The notes under the pieces: model-generated
What the model was told of the DNA's origin: nothing
The model's input: the letters and a program-made list of their open reading frames with translations, nothing else
The model's database searches: none
Part shown: positions 63,001 to 64,000 of the stretch, piece by piece
Layout: every line of letters starts with the position of its first letter
Numbering within the stretch: position 1 is the stretch's first letter
Program-made: the position numbers and the translations under genes
From: Myotis daubentonii
Lineage: Eukaryota; Chordata; Mammalia; Chiroptera; Vespertilionidae
Assembly: GCF_963259705.1 (NCBI RefSeq)
Contig: NC_081844.1
Location: 33,731,341 to 33,795,340, forward strand
DNA length: 64,000 nt
Reading direction: 5' to 3'

Positions 63001-64000
63001 AAGATGCGGGCGCCTTCGCCGGAGGGCTAGAGCGGCGCCCACGCTGTCCAGCCTCCGGCGGCTGGAGGGCGGACTCCCCGGTGAATGGGACCCCCCATCA
63101 CCCCGGACCCGCTGAGAATCCAGGGGCGCAACGTCTGACCGAAGATGTTGGTAGGAGACTAGATGGAAACTAGATGGAAAAGAAATCAAGGCCCAGGGTC
63201 TTCTGCGATAAGTTAGTCGGTTCAGAGCTTGAAGTCGGGCTTGTCTCTCACGCTTGGCGCTCTCGGATTCTTTGCTTATTTTTAATGTGCAAATAATAAA
63301 GTACCGACCTCACAGGCGTCAAGTGTAGACTCCGTACCGACATATGTGGCGGCACCTAATACATTGCAATTAAGTGCGTACTCAGGGATCCGCCATCAGC
63401 CTACCCCCGGACCCTTCTTGGGCCGGAGGCTACAAAATCCACATTTTTAGCTCATGAACTTGGCGCAGGCCAAACAAGTCGGGAGCGCCTAACTTCAGGT
63501 CACAGCTGCTGTCCCGGCCGCGTCTGAAAACTACTTTAAAATGTGGAATTAGTTGGTAATCTTTGAAAAGGGAGAAATCACTTAAAAAATAGAAATCTCC
63601 CGGCGGCGAGACGTGGCTGCCTGGGGCAGTGTGTCTGCAACTGGATGCCGAGCGCGGCCCTCGTGCCGCTGGGAGGGGCGCCCAGGTCCCGCAGGCCCGG
63701 TTCCGGCCACCAGGTGGCAGGCGGGAGCCGTGGGCCGGGAGCCGGAGTGTGGGCCGCTCCCAGCCCCGGGGCCACAGTGCGGAGCGGTGACGGGGCGGGA
63801 AGGGCTTCCCGGAGGAGGTGTCCTTGAAGCGGGGCGCTAACCACTTGAAGAGAAAGGTGGGCAGAGGCAGTGCCAGGCCCGGGGTGGGGGGGTGGGGCGC
63901 TGGCCATCGAGGGCCTCGTGGGCAGTGGGAAGCCTGCATTTAATTTTTTCCTGGGGCATAGGAGGCGGAAGGACTTTTGTAGGTTGAGGAGAGCTAGGGG
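62998..64000. other. Intergenic sequence upstream of WDR18
   Basis: CpG-rich to about 63.1 kb and again near 63.6-63.8 kb. No conserved protein frame is recognised. By synteny ARID3A would lie beyond the right edge. Confidence 0.5.

Noticed and set aside
63430..63939. 169-codon minus-strand open frame at the right edge
   Set aside because: GC-rich, low-complexity product without family resemblance; probably intergenic.

Overview
The window is a gene-dense piece of mammalian nuclear DNA, most likely from a vespertilionid bat. The genes have ordinary spliced vertebrate structure. The interspersed repeats are diagnostic of the lineage: about two dozen tRNA-derived VES-type SINEs, Helitrons with TC...CTAG ends inserted between A and T, and short hAT MITEs with 8-bp target duplications. 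Among mammals, this mix is known from Vespertilionidae.

Five protein-coding genes occur in the order known from human 19p13.3, here inverted. ABCA7 (minus, about 57-15.9k; the 3' end lies beyond the left edge) encodes a lipid transporter. CNN2 (minus, 17.86-26.08k) encodes calponin-2. TMEM259/membralin (plus, 34.9-42.4k) encodes an ER membrane protein of ERAD. GRIN3B (minus, 42.56-51.19k) encodes NMDA receptor subunit GluN3B. WDR18 (minus, 56.51-62.96k) encodes a WD40 protein of the PELP1-TEX10-WDR18 ribosome-maturation complex. I rebuilt exons from GT/AG sites, reading phase and family similarity. All frames stay open and the phases add up. This gives 1,808 codons of ABCA7, 309 aa for CNN2, 618 aa for TMEM259, 1,020 aa for GRIN3B and 432 aa for WDR18. 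The genes are conserved neighbours but share no pathway that I can infer from the sequence.

Layout: 0-14.1k ABCA7 coding exons; 14.1-17.8k ABCA7 promoter, a Z-DNA-prone dinucleotide tract and a degenerate minisatellite; 17.86-26.1k CNN2; 26.2-34.5k repeat-rich intergenic DNA; 34.6-42.4k TMEM259; 42.4-51.2k GRIN3B, convergent with TMEM259 and probably overlapping it at the 3' ends; 51.2-56.5k intergenic DNA with a HAL1/L1-type retroelement; 56.5-63.0k WDR18; 63-64k intergenic.

I found no clearly new biological system. The most unusual items are a compound Helitron that appears to have read through its terminator and carries a 75-bp copy of sequence 3.4 kb away plus an mRNA-3'-end-like segment; a HAL1-like element nested in an older L1 with a perfect 14-bp target duplication; VES SINEs inserted in tandem pairs; a (TG)17(CG)11(TG)3 tract near the ABCA7 promoter; and the opposed poly(A) signals between TMEM259 and GRIN3B.
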